From positions 25,176,387 through 25,240,386 of the forward strand of contig CM034392.1 of the NCBI GenBank assembly GCA_019925095.2: a stretch of 64,000 nucleotides of DNA, read 5' to 3'. A model generated the notes under the pieces. It was given only the letters and a program-made list of their open reading frames with translations, did not search any database and had not been told where the DNA came from. Below are positions 63,869 to 64,000 of the stretch, piece after piece (the stretch's first letter is position 1; each line of letters starts with the position of its first letter). The position numbers were made by a program, and so were the translations under genes. The DNA comes from Dendrolimus kikuchii. Taxonomy: Eukaryota > Arthropoda > Insecta > Lepidoptera > Lasiocampidae.

Positions 63869-64000
63869 AGTGCAGGAACGGAGAAAGAATACAATTTCCT
63901 GCGGCCGGGCGGCCTGTCGTAAGAGGCTACTTAACAACCTACAGCCAGGTGGTAGGGCATTTGCCCTACTGTATGGCTACCACCCCTGGTCTAAAGTATA
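63869..64000 (+). mobile_element. R330 copy cut by the window end
   Basis: Begins gtgcaggaacggagaaag and is still within the ctaccacccctggtctaaag block at 64000. Confidence 0.87.

Overview
The window looks like insect, most probably lepidopteran (butterfly or moth), nuclear DNA. The base composition is AT-rich, there is no dense gene structure, and nearly everything recognisable is transposon debris: RTE-type LINE tails with (TATG)n microsatellites, tRNA-derived SINEs, non-autonomous Helitron-like elements with A|TC...CTAG|T borders, hAT-type MITEs and Penelope-like retroelements. No rRNA, true tRNA gene, CRISPR array or bacterial-type operon was seen. Most long open frames are chance frames in repeats; those that make sense as protein are broken retrotransposon reading frames.

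Layout. 1-3883 is a tandem satellite of 406-407 bp units, each carrying the last about 50 codons of a LINE reverse-transcriptase frame. From 3.9 to 34 kb the DNA is a layered pile of insertions. About two dozen copies or fragments of one roughly 330-bp retroposon (called R330 here) are scattered across the window on both strands. Ten 5'-truncated copies of one RTE LINE (RTE-A) occur, most with a visible target-site duplication (TSD). Other elements include three Penelope-like (PLE) copies carrying a hammerhead-ribozyme-like motif, two hAT MITEs with 8-bp TSDs, a solo LTR with TATA box and initiator, a Jockey-like LINE without its catalytic box, and R1-like, CR1/Jockey-type and restriction-nuclease-type LINE remnants. 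Many insertions are nested and their order can be read from TSDs.

Gene content. The only host-gene signal is a candidate first coding exon at 35218-35252 (M-T-P-V-G-L-L-F-K-V-N then a GTAAGT donor) and a candidate 52-bp exon at 57238-57289 (polypyrimidine-CAG acceptor, GTATGT donor) whose reading phase fits the first. If they belong together, 35.2-57.2 kb is a single intron of about 22 kb filled with transposons, and the rest of the gene lies to the right of the window. The protein family was not recognised.

How the pieces interact. R330 shares its 3' tail with the 3' end of a LINE present in the window (21965-22440), a plausible source of its mobilisation machinery. A roughly 75-nt structured module recurs in the PLE and in at least two other element backgrounds. 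Several long hairpins (60793-60952, 53104-53865, 32383-32597) are candidate double-stranded-RNA sources. Names such as R330, RTE-A, module M and families P, Q, S, T, U, V are local labels, not database names. Borders without a TSD are accurate to about 10-20 bases.
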